Source: Oscillospiraceae bacterium (GTDB lineage: Bacteria > Bacillota > Clostridia > Oscillospirales > Oscillospiraceae). From it: 36,504 bases of DNA. Below, piece by piece: positions 14,876-24,335 of this stretch (positions are counted from its first letter, which is position 1; every line of letters starts with the position of its first letter). The stretch is taken from the NCBI GenBank assembly GCA_020025295.1, contig JAHHSJ010000017.1:1-36504 (forward strand). The letters are read 5' to 3'. Made by a program: the position numbers and the translations under genes. The notes under the pieces are model-generated. The model was given only the letters and a program-made list of their open reading frames with translations. It was not told where the DNA came from and did not search any database.

Positions 14876-15544
14876 ATGGACCAATTAAATGAAAAAATCA
14901 CAGAATTGCTGGCTCTGATCTCATCCAGACCCAGCAGCACGCAAATTTTGATCACCTTGCTGGTGGCGATGGGCTTCACCGTCTGGCTGTGGATCTGCTA
15001 CCGCCTTGCCAACAGCGAAGCCACCTACCGCCCGCAGTTTGCCGCCACGCTGGTGTCGCTGGCACTGATTTCCACCATTCTGATGGATCTCATCCAGTCC
15101 AATCTGGCGCTTTCTCTGGGTATGCTGGGCTCCCTCTCCATCGTGCGCTTTCGCACCAACATCCGGGACCCCAGAGACATCGGCTTTATCTTCTGGAGCA
15201 TGGCCATCGGCCTTGCCGCCTCTACCGGCAGCTATTTGCTGGGACTGGTGGGCAGTCTGGTCATCGGGCTGTTTCTGATGCTCACCGGAAAAAACAGCAC
15301 CAGACCCAACGACATGATGCTGGTGGTCCGGGGCAGTGACACAGACCTGAACGCCGTGGGCTGTCTTTTGGCCAGCAGCTGCGACCGGCATGAAGTGAAG
15401 GCGAAAAATGTGATGGCCGACTCCTTCGAGCTGGTATATGAGGTTCGGCTCCCGGTGTCCAAAAGTGACACCCTCATCCGCCGTATTTTTGAGCTGGGCG
15501 GCGTCGACAGCGTCAACCTGCTGGCAGAAACCGATGCGGCATAA
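14876..15544 (+). CDS. DUF4956 membrane protein, copy 2
   Basis: The product has 222 residues and is a clear paralogue of the gene at 13001. It has the same four-helix plan, the same signature (SLGMLGSLSIVRFRTNIRDP, then RDIGFIFWSMAIG) and a similar soluble end (MADSFELVYEVRLP, then LGGVDSVNLL). The two copies differ most at the N-terminus and the loops. GGGGAG lies 6 bases before the ATG. It follows the MBL lipoprotein by 43 bases. The duplicated protein may form a hetero-oligomer in the membrane, or each copy may serve a separate partner. Neither possibility is shown by sequence. Confidence 0.87.
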   Translation: MDQLNEKITELLALISSRPSSTQILITLLVAMGFTVWLWICYRLANSEATYRPQFAATLVSLALISTILMDLIQSNLALSLGMLGSLSIVRFRTNIRDPRDIGFIFWSMAIGLAASTGSYLLGLVGSLVIGLFLMLTGKNSTRPNDMMLVVRGSDTDLNAVGCLLASSCDRHEVKAKNVMADSFELVYEVRLPVSKSDTLIRRIFELGGVDSVNLLAETDAA

Positions 15545-15551
15545 TTGCGTC

Positions 15552-15586
15552 CCCGGTTTGACAGGGAATGCCCGGTTTGATAGACT
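15552..15586 (+). promoter_or_regulatory. sigI promoter with overlapping direct repeat
   Basis: TTGACA (15558-15563), a 17-base spacer and TAGACT (15581-15586) form a sigma-A-type promoter just before sigI. The 13-mer CCCGGTTTGAYAG occurs twice, at 15552-15564 and 15571-15583, exactly 19 bases apart. It covers both the -35 and the -10 elements, which suggests a regulator site. Confidence 0.6.
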
Positions 15587-15610
15587 TTCAGGAAAAAGGG
15601 GGTGCATGAA

Positions 15611-16273
15611 ATGGCATCAGAATCCGAAATCAATCTGGAACATCTGGACGAACTAATCAAACAGCATATGCCGTTCATCATCCGCACCGTCAGCAAGGTC
15701 ACCGGGCGCTATGTGCAAATTGAGCATGACGATGAATTCAGCATCGCCCTCAGCGCCTTTGCCGAGGCGGTGGATCGCTTCGACGGGGAACGGGGCAATT
15801 TTCTCGGCTACGCCGGTCTGGTGATCCGCAGCCGGCTTGCCACCTACCATGAGCAGGAGTCCCGACACGGCCGCAATCAGGTCTCGCTGGAGGAGATGCA
15901 GGAAAACGGACTGGATGTACCGGACACCCACCACGGGAACCCGGCACTCCGGGACGAAATTCTGGAATATCAGGAAGAACTCAAGAAATTCGGTCTTTCT
16001 ATGGAGGATTTGGCCCGCAACGCCCCCAAGCATCGGGACACCCAAACCCGGGCCGTGGAGGCGGCGGAGCGTGCCAGCCGGGACGAAGAAATCGTCGCCC
16101 AGACCTACCGCAAAAAGAAGCTGCCCATCCGCCCGGTGGCGGCGCTGTGTCAGGTATCGGAAAAGGTCATCCGCTCCAGCAAGGTCTTTATTCTGGGCAC
16201 CATGCTGGTGTTTGTGTGCCGGTTCACCGGGCTGACCGGCTGGATTCAGGAAACGAGGTGGAACCATGGTTGA
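15611..16273 (+). CDS. sigI: RNA polymerase sigma-I factor
   Basis: This 220-residue protein matches the SigI family. HMPFIIRTVSKVTGRYVQIE, then HDDEFSIALSAFAEAVDRFD and GNFLGYAGLVIRSRLATYH form sigma region 2 with the family's typical wording. A linker rich in charged residues follows, and then the SigI-specific C-terminal domain (FGLSMEDLARNAPKHRDTQT, KKKLPIRPVAALCQVSEKVI, RSSKVFILGTMLVF), which replaces sigma region 4. SigI factors respond to heat, wall stress or polysaccharides under control of RsgI. I chose ATG 15611, 8 bases after AGGGGGT; an in-frame GTG at 15602 is less likely. It overlaps rsgI by 8 bases. Confidence 0.93.
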   Translation: MASESEINLEHLDELIKQHMPFIIRTVSKVTGRYVQIEHDDEFSIALSAFAEAVDRFDGERGNFLGYAGLVIRSRLATYHEQESRHGRNQVSLEEMQENGLDVPDTHHGNPALRDEILEYQEELKKFGLSMEDLARNAPKHRDTQTRAVEAAERASRDEEIVAQTYRKKKLPIRPVAALCQVSEKVIRSSKVFILGTMLVFVCRFTGLTGWIQETRWNHG

Positions 16274-17291
16274 AAAAGTCGTACTTCTGGAACTGAACGA
16301 CAACTACGCCCTCGCCATGAAAGAGGGCGGTGAAGTAATCCGCATCCGCCGAAAAGGAACAATGGACATCGGCGATGAAATCTACATTCTTCCCGAGGAC
16401 CTGTATCAAGAGGAAGGACAGACCGGCGGCATTTATGCCGTGGGTGCAGCCGATAAACGGGAGAAGCGCACCAACCACTGGCGCAGACTTACCGCCATTG
16501 CCGCCATGCTGGCGCTGGTGCTGGCACTGGTAGCACCCCAGCTTTCCATGGATGCCTATGCTGTCGTTTCCATTGACGCACAGCAGAGCGTACAGCTGAC
16601 TGTGGACGAAAGCAACACGGTGCTGGATGCGGCGTCCCCGAACGGCACGATTCCCGAGTCGGTGCTGCGTCAGCTGCGAGGAAAATCGCTCACCGAGCTG
16701 ACGCCCGAGCTGCGGGAGCTGCTGGGCGGCGGCCCCTTCCTGATTGCCTACGCACCCGAAAAGGACACCGTAAACGAGCAGGCAGAAGCGGAAATCCGGG
16801 GGCTGTTTGCCAACGAAACTTCGGTCTACTTCTCCTGTAATCGGCAGGATGTGCAGAGCGCACAGGCGCAGTCCCAGACCCTGCCCCGGTATATGCTGAG
16901 TCTGCTCATCAACGAGGAATCTATGGATTTGCTGGAAGATTACTACGACCGGCAGGACACCCCCGACACCCCGGATGAGGACGATGCCGAACGCACCTAT
17001 GCACAGATGACTTTGACCGCTATGCTGGACGCTCTGAAGCAAAACCCGTCCCTCATGCAGAGCGAAGCCTTCCGGGAAGTCCTGTTCGACAAGTTGGAAG
17101 AGGAACAGGATCGGATGGAGGAGCAGCAGGAGGCTCTTTCAGAGCCGGCGGACAAGGACGCTCAGGACGATGACAAGGGTCCCGATGCGGACGAGGATGC
17201 GTCGGACGAGGTCGATGAGGATGATGCGGATGAGTCCGAGGCCGACGAAGACGAGGCGTCGGACCACGAGGAGGACAGCGATAACGACTGA
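16266..17291 (+). CDS. rsgI: Anti-sigma-I factor RsgI with acidic extracellular tail
   Basis: The product has 341 residues. Residues 1-45 are the cytoplasmic RsgI_N domain (VVLLELNDNYALAMKEGGEV, then GTMDIGDEIYIL), which binds SigI. A basic stretch precedes a membrane helix at about residues 75-92. Outside follows AYAVVSIDAQQSVQLTVDES, the RsgI periplasmic segment whose usual form contains D-x-NPS. Here the Asn-Pro self-cleavage bond is replaced by Gln-Gln (residues 106-107). No carbohydrate-binding or protease domain is seen. The last 55 residues are a low-complexity run of Asp and Glu, probably disordered. Overlap with sigI fits co-translation of sigma and anti-sigma. A terminator follows. 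Confidence 0.9.
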   Translation: MVEKVVLLELNDNYALAMKEGGEVIRIRRKGTMDIGDEIYILPEDLYQEEGQTGGIYAVGAADKREKRTNHWRRLTAIAAMLALVLALVAPQLSMDAYAVVSIDAQQSVQLTVDESNTVLDAASPNGTIPESVLRQLRGKSLTELTPELRELLGGGPFLIAYAPEKDTVNEQAEAEIRGLFANETSVYFSCNRQDVQSAQAQSQTLPRYMLSLLINEESMDLLEDYYDRQDTPDTPDEDDAERTYAQMTLTAMLDALKQNPSLMQSEAFREVLFDKLEEEQDRMEEQQEALSEPADKDAQDDDKGPDADEDASDEVDEDDADESEADEDEASDHEEDSDND

Positions 17292-17342
17292 CGCTTCCAA
17301 ACGCCGCATCATTGGAAGTCCCGAATGCAAAAAAAATCAGAG

Positions 17343-17380
17343 CGCTGCGAAAAGCTCCCCGGAGCTTTTCGCAGCGTTTT
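17343..17380 (+). terminator. Intrinsic terminator after rsgI
   Basis: CGCTGCGAAAAGCTCC and its exact complement are separated by CC and followed by TTTT. From here to the asnS promoter (17381-17552) the sequence is pyrimidine-rich, and I see no gene, no T-box and no riboswitch. Confidence 0.85.
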
Positions 17381-17552
17381 GCTTTGTAATTTGCGCTTGT
17401 TCCGCATCGCCACTGCTTCCCGGCTCAAGTTGCGTCCCGGTAAACCGCCCCTTCCCTGCGGGCGTTTGTTCCACCCTTGCCCGCCCTTTTCCTTTTTGAA
17501 CCACTTTTCCACCGATTCTGCCCCTCTTTTCCTCGGAAAACCGTGGAATGTA

Positions 17553-17581
17553 TTGCAAATTTTTCACAAGGGAAGTATAAT
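17553..17581 (+). promoter_or_regulatory. Sigma-A promoter of asnS
   Basis: TTGCAA (17553-17558) and TATAAT (17576-17581) are separated by exactly 17 bases. The leader is only about 40 bases long, too short for a T-box. Confidence 0.8.
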
Positions 17582-17625
17582 GACCTCATATTTGGTTTAT
17601 TTAACCCTATAAGGAGGAATTTCCT

Positions 17626-19020
<1,395 letters not shown>

Positions 19021-19036
19021 ACCAAGCACTTTTTTC

Positions 19037-19070
19037 CACAGGACCCTCTCCGGAGGGTCCTGTGTTTTTT
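19037..19070 (+). terminator. Intrinsic terminator of asnS
   Basis: CACAGGACCCTC and GAGGGTCCTGTG pair around the stable tetraloop TCCG, and TTTTTT follows. It starts 16 bases after the asnS stop. Confidence 0.92.
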
Positions 19071-19104
19071 CAGTTTCAGCCTTTCGTTTGTCAGAACACC
19101 CTGT

Positions 19105-19148
19105 AAAGCCCAAACGGGACACTCCAAGGAGTGTCCCGTTTGGGCTTT
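19105..19148. terminator. Perfect 21-base-pair hairpin ending the metallophosphoesterase gene
   Basis: AAAGCCCAAACGGGACACTCC and its exact complement are separated by AA. On the minus strand the stem is followed by a T-containing run, and it lies 15 bases after the stop of the gene at 19164. It can probably work in both directions. Confidence 0.75.
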
Positions 19149-19163
19149 GCTTTAATTTTCTTC

Positions 19164-22100
19164 TTATTCTTCGATCATTGTATTCTCTGGCTCACACCAT
19201 AGACAAAGTATGTTAGAATCCAATCGCTGCATCTTTTTGATTTCTCTGGAATACCTGTATATGTCTGTGTCAAGGTACAACTCCGGCTGACCAGTTGTTC
19301 CTTCTTCTGTACTGATTTCTTTTCCAAATGGAGCGTTCCCTTCCTGGCCCAATAATTTGACATACTTTCCATATAACTCCGGGCACTTCTCCTCCAGCAG
19401 CATTGAAATACTTGGATAAACCTCCTTGTCGATCATATTAAGTGCCCAATAGCCTGCCACGGTCTGATCAAACGGATTGAGATATATATGATTAAAGAAA
19501 TCAATATCAATGATACATCCGTGAATATGACCGCTTCCGCCAATAGCTTGAACTTTCGCAGAAATTTGTTTTTGCAAGGCTGTATACCGATCCAGTGGTG
19601 GTTTTATACACCTTATGACATCCTCCATTCGATCAAAGTAATATGCAACATTTTGTACCTCCAAGTGCTTTACTGCACCACCCAGCATCATTTGGAGCCG
19701 TCCTTTCGGTGTTTGGTACAGGAAGCAATAGTGCTGTTTTCTTTTTAGCATATAGATGGTTCCATCATGTCTGTTGCAGGTCATGGAGATATTCTTCCCT
19801 CTGTAAAACTCGGTGTACTGTTCAGCACTGATCTGATAGATTCCGCTGTCATAGTCAGCAAAGGTATCATACTCATCATCTACATAGAAGAACTTTGCAT
19901 ACGCAGTTTCCTGCAAATAACCCATTTGATTGTCTGCATACAGCCTATCTTCCCCATCATCATAAAACATATTTTGATGCGTATGGCCGCTTACATAGAC
20001 AAAACCCTTTTGCCTCTTTCCTTTGGCGCACCAATCCTTTAGTGGCATATGTGTAAAAATGACAACCGGTCGATCCGACAACGCATCACATACCACATGA
20101 TACCCCTGCTCAAAGATCTTCGTTTGTCTTATCTCTTCGTTTCGGTCGATCGTATCCCGATAAATCCCATTATTTGCATTGAAGCAGTCATTGTAACCGG
20201 CAAATCCAAGTCCTCCATACAGGATCAAACGAGCATTTCGCACCTTTTCCCGCAGCTTCGATTTCGGCAGAGCTTCCAGTTCCTCGTTTGAAATACTCTG
20301 TATCGTGTGCTCTTCGTCATCGTTTTTGAGCAAAAGCTCATTTTGCAGTAAATACATTCCATTTTTCTGCAAAACTTTGCGATACACGGAAACAATTTGC
20401 TCGAATGGCCTCCCTAGAAAATCCCATAACTCATGGTTACCCAAGACAAAGATAACAGGATACGCTGGCGGCAGTGTTTGCCGCAACACTGATACAAATA
20501 GCTGAAACACCTGAAAACTGGATGTAACATCGCCTCCAATCAACAGGGCTTCTTTCTTTTTTAACCACCCATTTTTCTCTTTCCATATCCATTTTGAGAG
20601 GTCTGACCCGTCATCTGGTTCCCGTAAACGAGCCAATTGCCCAGTCAGATTGTCTACTACTTTGCGAATCACATAGAGGATATCCTCATACGAGCAGCAT
20701 CCGGCATTCTGTATTCTGTGCATGATGTGCAAATCAGAAATGTAGCGCACCCTTTGGCTCACCTTGATTTCCTCTTGATCCAGCGGATTGCTTTCCCTCA
20801 TTGGGGCAATCGTTTCCTCCATCTCGGGTCTGCATTGATTGGAAAGAACATTACAGAGAAACTCCTCGCATCGATCGAAGGGGAGACTATACTGTTTTAG
20901 AACCCAGCTTCTCAACTTTACATCCGTCAAATTCAGATTTGAAACATCTGCAATATGTTCAAATCCATCGCAGGACAGCAAATCTGCTCCAGACAAATCC
21001 CCACCTAAGAACCCTTGGAAATCGAAGAAAAACGAGAAACAATTTTTATAACTTTTGACCTCATTCCCATTTCTGTCCCGCCAGTGCTGATTCACATAGA
21101 AGTTCCATGAATGCCGGTCAAAGCCCTTTTCAATCCGGTAGTCTAATTCTTCCCCTTCTTTCACCGGAAGAAGGGTTGTGCAATCCGTCTTGTACATGGA
21201 AAAATCGATGTCAGAAAATAGGAGCTTTGAGAAATCGCAGCCGGATAAATCTCCGTGCAGATACTCGACAAATGCATCGAATGTTTCGAAATACCGGATT
21301 ATTTCCATACAGGGAACTGCACTATCCAAATATCCCCGAACTCTCTCACAGTACAAGTGGGTTTCTTGATCAAAACAGTGAACTACTTCAAATCGGACTT
21401 CTCCCGCTTTTAGTCTGGAAATAAACTGTTTAATCTTCCCCTTGTTGTTGCCAAATGAAGGTATACCCTTGCAGCCGGAGCAAAACGCTTCCATAACTTG
21501 CTCCGGATCATACATACAGCATAATGCATACACGATGTGATAATCTAACCATAAATCATCCTTTGCAATGCCCTCCATCACAAAACCGAAGGCTTTTTCT
21601 TTATTGTCTGCAATAAAATCAGAAATAATTTCACCACGCAGGTTCTGAACCGATGATTTACAAAGCCTTTTGCAAATGCTTGCAAATTCCTCATAGGTGT
21701 TGCAGGCACTGACCTTTTTTATCCACCCTTTCATGTTTTTCTTAGTCTGTTCCGCCTGCTTATACTGCTCCAATTCCTCCGCCGTTGGGGCAAGTGTGTA
21801 TTGTTGAATTCTTCGCCGCGTCAAACAATCGGTGTTTACTCTGCGGATATCAACTTTATATCGTTCGATTTCCTCATCAGAAAAAGCATACTGGTAGTAG
21901 CACGCACTCTCATAGATATCGCCTTCTAGAAAACGGTAATATTCGTCAAAAGCTGAAAACGCACGGAACATACTCTGCTCTTTCGTTCCATCCGTTTCAC
22001 AAATGATATCTTCTGCAAAAAAGCAACCTAAGATAATATCATATCCCCGTTGTCCTGTTCGTCTCAGGCCTTTTTCCCGTTGGAGTGCAATCACCTTTGG

Positions 22101-22208
22101 ATTCATCCTATACTCTTCCGGTATCTCGCAACTCTGGACTTTATTCTCTCGAATTTGCTCTAGCAGAAGTGCTTCCTCCTGCATTGGGTTTCCCAGTTCT
22201 GCGGGCAT
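19164..22208 (-). CDS. Large calcineurin-like metallophosphoesterase with unrecognised N-terminal region
   Basis: The product has 1,014 residues from ATG 22208, which lies 8 bases after GGGAGG. A GTG at 22256 is an alternative start. The middle, about residues 485-750, has all five metallophosphoesterase motifs: YISDLHIM (D-x-H), LLIGGDVTSS, FVLGNHELWDF, VVIFTHMPL and VSGHTHQN, so two metals and hydrolysis of a phosphoester are likely. The N-terminal half is unfamiliar and has three similar segments: FDEYYRFLEGDI, FDAFVEYLHGDLSG and FFDFQGFLGGDLSG. The C-terminal 250 residues are also unfamiliar and include GSGHIHGCIIDIDFFNHIYL. The gene is clearly AT-richer than its neighbours, and rare codons such as AGA, ATA and TTA are frequent, so it was probably acquired. 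A defence or nucleotide-signal role is only speculation. Confidence 0.82.
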   Translation of the reverse strand: MPAELGNPMQEEALLLEQIRENKVQSCEIPEEYRMNPKVIALQREKGLRRTGQRGYDIILGCFFAEDIICETDGTKEQSMFRAFSAFDEYYRFLEGDIYESACYYQYAFSDEEIERYKVDIRRVNTDCLTRRRIQQYTLAPTAEELEQYKQAEQTKKNMKGWIKKVSACNTYEEFASICKRLCKSSVQNLRGEIISDFIADNKEKAFGFVMEGIAKDDLWLDYHIVYALCCMYDPEQVMEAFCSGCKGIPSFGNNKGKIKQFISRLKAGEVRFEVVHCFDQETHLYCERVRGYLDSAVPCMEIIRYFETFDAFVEYLHGDLSGCDFSKLLFSDIDFSMYKTDCTTLLPVKEGEELDYRIEKGFDRHSWNFYVNQHWRDRNGNEVKSYKNCFSFFFDFQGFLGGDLSGADLLSCDGFEHIADVSNLNLTDVKLRSWVLKQYSLPFDRCEEFLCNVLSNQCRPEMEETIAPMRESNPLDQEEIKVSQRVRYISDLHIMHRIQNAGCCSYEDILYVIRKVVDNLTGQLARLREPDDGSDLSKWIWKEKNGWLKKKEALLIGGDVTSSFQVFQLFVSVLRQTLPPAYPVIFVLGNHELWDFLGRPFEQIVSVYRKVLQKNGMYLLQNELLLKNDDEEHTIQSISNEELEALPKSKLREKVRNARLILYGGLGFAGYNDCFNANNGIYRDTIDRNEEIRQTKIFEQGYHVVCDALSDRPVVIFTHMPLKDWCAKGKRQKGFVYVSGHTHQNMFYDDGEDRLYADNQMGYLQETAYAKFFYVDDEYDTFADYDSGIYQISAEQYTEFYRGKNISMTCNRHDGTIYMLKRKQHYCFLYQTPKGRLQMMLGGAVKHLEVQNVAYYFDRMEDVIRCIKPPLDRYTALQKQISAKVQAIGGSGHIHGCIIDIDFFNHIYLNPFDQTVAGYWALNMIDKEVYPSISMLLEEKCPELYGKYVKLLGQEGNAPFGKEISTEEGTTGQPELYLDTDIYRYSREIKKMQRLDSNILCLWCEPENTMIEE

Positions 22209-22313
22209 ATCGATGACCTCCCTGCACTCGTAAGCTTTATTTATATCATCATACACCTTCTCTCTCCGCAAGTTAAGGGCAACTCCGATTCTGTAACATT
22301 TTTATGAACCCCC

Positions 22314-22341
22314 TTGCATTTCCCGTGAAGATGGCTATAAT
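22314..22341 (+). promoter_or_regulatory. Sigma-A promoter of htpG
   Basis: TTGCAT (22314-22319) and TATAAT (22336-22341) are separated by 16 bases. The HrcA operator begins 4 bases downstream. Confidence 0.78.
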
Positions 22342-22345
22342 AGTA

Positions 22346-22372
22346 TTAGCACTCAGATAGATTGAGTGCTAA
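22346..22372. promoter_or_regulatory. CIRCE element (HrcA operator) of htpG
   Basis: TTAGCACTC, 9 bases, then GAGTGCTAA: an exact match to the CIRCE consensus. It covers the transcription start of htpG, so the heat-shock repressor HrcA should hold the gene down at normal temperature. Confidence 0.96.
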
Positions 22373-22414
22373 ACATTTGTAAATCATAATTATTCATATA
22401 GGAGGCCAAATACT

Positions 22415-24331
22415 ATGGCAAAGAAGCAGTTCAAGGCAGAAAGCAAGCGTCTGCTGGACCTGATGATCAACTCCATCTACACCAACAAGGAGATTTTCCT
22501 GCGTGAGATCCTGTCCAACGCCAGCGACGCAGAGGACAAGCTGGCCTATCGTGCCCTGACCGATGACAGCGTGGGACTGAACCGGGGCGACTTTAAAGTA
22601 ATTATCACCCCCGACAAGCTGGCCCGCACCCTGACCATCAGCGACAACGGCATCGGCATGACCAAGGAAGAGCTGGACGGCAACCTTGGCACCATCTGCA
22701 AGTCCGGCTCCCTCAAGTTCAAGGAGGATCTGGCCAACGACGAGGTGAAGGCTGAGGACATTGATGTGATCGGCCAGTTCGGCGTGGGCTTCTACTCCGC
22801 CTTCATGGTGGCCGATGAAGTCACCGTCATCACCAAGGCCTACGGCAGCGACACCGGCTACAAGTGGACCTCCACCGGTTTGGACGGCTACACCATCACC
22901 GAGTGCGACAAGACCGGCGTGGGTACCGATGTCATTCTGCACATCAAGCCCGACACCGAGGACGAAAAGTACGAACTGTATCTGGAAGAGTACCGCATTC
23001 AGGAGCTGGTGAAGAAGTACAGCGACTACATCCGCTACCCCATCCAGATGCTGCTGCACAAGTCCCGTCAGAAGCCCCGTCCCGAGGACGCCGGCGACGA
23101 CTACAAGCCCGAGTGGGAGGACTACACCGAGTGGTCCACCATGAACTCCATGGTTCCCGTGTGGCAGAAGAAGAAGGACGATGTGACTCAGGAGGAGTAC
23201 AACAACTTCTATCAGGACAAGTTCGGTGACTTTGAAGCACCTCTGGACACCATCAAGGTGTCTGCCGAGGGCGCCGTCAGCTATGACGCCCTGCTGTTTG
23301 TCCCCTCGAAAACTCCCTACGATTTCTACACCCGTGAGTACGAGAAGGGCCTGCAGCTCTACTCCTCCGGCGTGCTCATCATGGAAACCTGCGCCGACCT
23401 GCTGCCGGACTACCTGCGCTTTGTCAAGGGCGTGGTGGACACCCCCGATGTGAGCCTGAACATCAGCCGTGAGATGCTCCAGCAGACCCGTGAGCTGAAG
23501 GTCATCGCCAAGAATCTGGACAAGAAGATTCGTGGTTCTCTGGCTAAGATGCTCAAGGACGACCGTGAGAAGTACGAAACCTTCTGGAAGGCCTTCGGCA
23601 CTCAGCTGAAGTACGGTGTTGTGTCCAACTACGGCATGGACAAGGACAACCTGAAGGACCTGCTGATGTTCCTGTCCTCCGCCTCCGAGAAGGGCACCAC
23701 CCTCAAGGAGTACAAGGAGCGTATGCCCGAGTCCCAGAAGTATATCTACTACGCCTGCGGCGAGGACGCTGCCAAGCTGGGCAAGCTGCCTCAGGCCGAG
23801 CGCATTCTGGATGCCGGCTACGAAATTCTGTTCCTCACCGAGGAAGTGGACGAGTTCTGCATGCAGGTGCTGGGCGAGTATGACGGCAAGCAGCTCAAAA
23901 GCATCAACGCCGACGACGCACTCCCCGAAACCGACGAGGAGAAGAAGGCCGCCGAGGAGAAGGCAGAGTCCGGCAAGGAAGTGCTGGACTTCATGAAGGA
24001 AACGCTGGGCGAGAAGGTAAAGGATGTCCGCATCTCCCGCATCCTGAAGACCCACCCCGTCTGCATGGTGTCCGACGGCCCCATGTCCATCGAGATGGAG
24101 AAGTACCTCAAGCGCCAGAACGCCGACATGGGCGGCTTCAAGGCCGAGCGTGTTTTGGAGGTCAATGCCGACGCTCCCGTGTTTGAAACCATCCGTTCCG
24201 CCATGGCTGCCGACCCCGAAAAGGCCAAGAAGTATGTGGAGCTGCTCTATTGTCAGGCTCTGCTCATCGCCGAGCTGCCTCTGGAGGACCCCAGCGCCTA
24301 TACCGATCTGGTCTGCTCCCTGATGAACTGA
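22415..24331 (+). CDS. htpG: Molecular chaperone Hsp90
   Basis: This 638-residue protein is a full-length bacterial Hsp90. The N-terminal GHKL ATPase domain has IFLREILSNASDAEDKL, ISDNGIGMTKEEL, LGTICKSGSLKF and GQFGVGFYSAFMVAD, which bind ATP and form the lid. The middle domain carries the catalytic Arg region (GVVDTPDVSLNISREMLQQT), and the C-terminal part is for dimer formation. The SNASDA-x-DK element has Glu (AEDK) where Leu is common. AGGAGG lies 9 bases before the ATG. A CIRCE element controls it, so it is a class I heat-shock gene here. The terminator is an exceptionally long hairpin shared with the gene that follows on the other strand. Confidence 0.97.
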   Translation: MAKKQFKAESKRLLDLMINSIYTNKEIFLREILSNASDAEDKLAYRALTDDSVGLNRGDFKVIITPDKLARTLTISDNGIGMTKEELDGNLGTICKSGSLKFKEDLANDEVKAEDIDVIGQFGVGFYSAFMVADEVTVITKAYGSDTGYKWTSTGLDGYTITECDKTGVGTDVILHIKPDTEDEKYELYLEEYRIQELVKKYSDYIRYPIQMLLHKSRQKPRPEDAGDDYKPEWEDYTEWSTMNSMVPVWQKKKDDVTQEEYNNFYQDKFGDFEAPLDTIKVSAEGAVSYDALLFVPSKTPYDFYTREYEKGLQLYSSGVLIMETCADLLPDYLRFVKGVVDTPDVSLNISREMLQQTRELKVIAKNLDKKIRGSLAKMLKDDREKYETFWKAFGTQLKYGVVSNYGMDKDNLKDLLMFLSSASEKGTTLKEYKERMPESQKYIYYACGEDAAKLGKLPQAERILDAGYEILFLTEEVDEFCMQVLGEYDGKQLKSINADDALPETDEEKKAAEEKAESGKEVLDFMKETLGEKVKDVRISRILKTHPVCMVSDGPMSIEMEKYLKRQNADMGGFKAERVLEVNADAPVFETIRSAMAADPEKAKKYVELLYCQALLIAELPLEDPSAYTDLVCSLMN

Positions 24332-24335
24332 TTTG

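Noticed and set aside
17381..17625. T-box or riboswitch in front of asnS
   Set aside because: The promoter lies only about 45 bases before the start codon, leaving no room, and no T-box sequence is seen. The same holds for proS.
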